A DNA stretch of 6,419 nt from positions 1 to 6,419 of the forward strand of contig JAIFNM010000152.1 of NCBI GenBank assembly GCA_020047725.1, written 5' to 3'. This DNA comes from Betaproteobacteria bacterium. GTDB lineage: Bacteria; Pseudomonadota; Gammaproteobacteria; Burkholderiales; Rhodocyclaceae. The notes under the pieces were generated by a model. The model was not told the origin of the DNA and searched no databases. It saw nothing but the letters and a program-made list of their open reading frames with translations. Below, in pieces: positions 5,714-6,419 of the stretch (positions within the stretch are counted from its first letter, which is position 1; every line of letters begins with the position of its first letter). A program made the translations under genes and the position numbers.

Positions 5714-6419
5714 ATGAAACAGTATCTTGACCTGATGCGCCATGTCTTTGAACATGGCACCGCCAAGGCCGACCGCACCGGCACCGGCACCCGCTCGGTT
5801 TTCGGTTGGCAAATGCGCTTCGACCTTGGCGCCGGCTTCCCGATGCTGACGACGAAGAAACTTCACCTGCGTTCGATCATCCATGAGCTGCTGTGGTTCC
5901 TGCAGGGCGATACAAACATCCGCTACCTCAAGGAAAACGGCGTCCGCATCTGGGATGAATGGGCGGACGAAAACGGCGATCTGGGCCCGGTGTATGGGCA
6001 TCAATGGCGGCACTGGAAAACACCGGATGGCCGTGAAATCGACCAGATCGTTCAGCTTATCGACGGTCTGAAGAAGAATCCGGACTCGCGCCGACACATC
6101 GTAACCGCGTGGAACCCGAGCGACGTCGACAGCATGGCGCTGCCGCCCTGCCATGCTTTCTTCCAGCTTTATGTCGCCCCGGCGGCATCGGGAGACGCCG
6201 ACCAGCGTGCTAAGCTCTCCTGCCAGCTGTACCAGCGCAGTGCCGATATTTTCCTCGGTGTTCCCTTCAACATCGCCTCCTACGCCCTGCTCACGCTGAT
6301 GCTGGCACAGGTCTGCGATTACCAGCCCGGCGATTTCGTGCATACCTTCGGTGACGCTCACCTCTACAGCAACCATTTCGATCAGGTGCAGCTGCAACTG
6401 GCTCGCGAAATCCGCCCGC
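5714..6419 (+). CDS. thyA: Thymidylate synthase, C-terminus cut by window edge
   Basis: Converts dUMP to dTMP using 5,10-methylenetetrahydrofolate as carbon donor and reductant; this is cytoplasmic DNA precursor synthesis. The frame stays open from the ATG to the right edge, giving 235 codons. The E. coli enzyme has 264 residues, so roughly 40 are missing here. Active-site landmarks are intact: RTGTGTRSVFG (21-31), GPVYGHQWRHW (91-101), the phosphate-binding arginine pair in DSRRHIV (124-130), the catalytic cysteine C146 in ALPPCHAFFQ (142-151), QLYQRSADIFLGVPFNIASY (171-190) and HLYSNH (216-221). Numbering agrees with E. coli up to the catalytic Cys. After that, a loop APAASGDADQRA (155-166) replaces a three-residue turn in E. 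coli, adding nine residues. No strong ribosome binding site precedes the ATG, but the start aligns with the E. coli N-terminus (MKQYLDLM). Divergent from the PilZ-like gene. Confidence 0.97.
   Translation, partial: MKQYLDLMRHVFEHGTAKADRTGTGTRSVFGWQMRFDLGAGFPMLTTKKLHLRSIIHELLWFLQGDTNIRYLKENGVRIWDEWADENGDLGPVYGHQWRHWKTPDGREIDQIVQLIDGLKKNPDSRRHIVTAWNPSDVDSMALPPCHAFFQLYVAPAASGDADQRAKLSCQLYQRSADIFLGVPFNIASYALLTLMLAQVCDYQPGDFVHTFGDAHLYSNHFDQVQLQLAREIRP

Noticed and set aside
5693..6397. 234-codon minus-strand open frame opposite thyA
   Set aside because: thyA is unambiguous on the plus strand with all catalytic motifs; the antisense peptide has no recognisable features.

Overview
The window looks like ordinary chromosomal DNA of a betaproteobacterium, most likely of the Rhodocyclales (Dechloromonas/Azonexus-like). 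That placement is inferred from protein character, moderately high GC and the neighbourhood type; no database search was possible. I found no mobile element, tRNA, rRNA or CRISPR array. Six protein genes fill most of the window and no gap exceeds 300 bp.

Region 1 (1-1730) holds two parts of a TRAP-type solute importer. The 3' end of the large membrane subunit (DctM type) runs rightward from the left edge. The periplasmic solute-binding protein (DctP/TakP type) lies on the opposite strand. The two genes converge on a perfect 16-bp inverted repeat that can terminate transcription in both directions. The binding protein has a twin-arginine signal peptide, and its residues match the positions I recall for Na+/2-oxoacid binding in TakP, so a small carboxylate (2-oxoacid, lactate or similar) is a reasonable substrate guess.

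Region 2 (1932-3958) is the conserved divergent pair pmbA/tldE (leftward) and yjgA/darP (rightward), also neighbours in Escherichia coli. PmbA is the metal-free partner of the TldD/TldE peptidase. YjgA is a factor in 50S ribosome subunit maturation. A short shared control region of about 107 bp separates them.

Region 3 (3955-5484) is a 509-residue leftward gene that I do not recognise as a named family. Its C-terminal third carries what looks like a PilZ (cyclic-di-GMP-binding) domain, with an RxxxR motif and an NxSxxG motif. Its stop codon overlaps that of yjgA by four bases. Its 5' leader has a promoter-like element and a stable hairpin directly in front of the ribosome binding site. This gene is the least explained part of the window.

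Region 4 (5714-right edge) is thyA, thymidylate synthase, cut off after 235 codons; about 30-40 C-terminal residues are probably missing. The 229-bp gap before it holds the promoters of both flanking divergent genes.

The genes do not form one pathway. They are solute uptake, peptide processing and ribosome assembly, a probable second-messenger effector, and DNA precursor synthesis. I saw no convincing new multi-gene system; the best lead is the PilZ-like protein and its leader.
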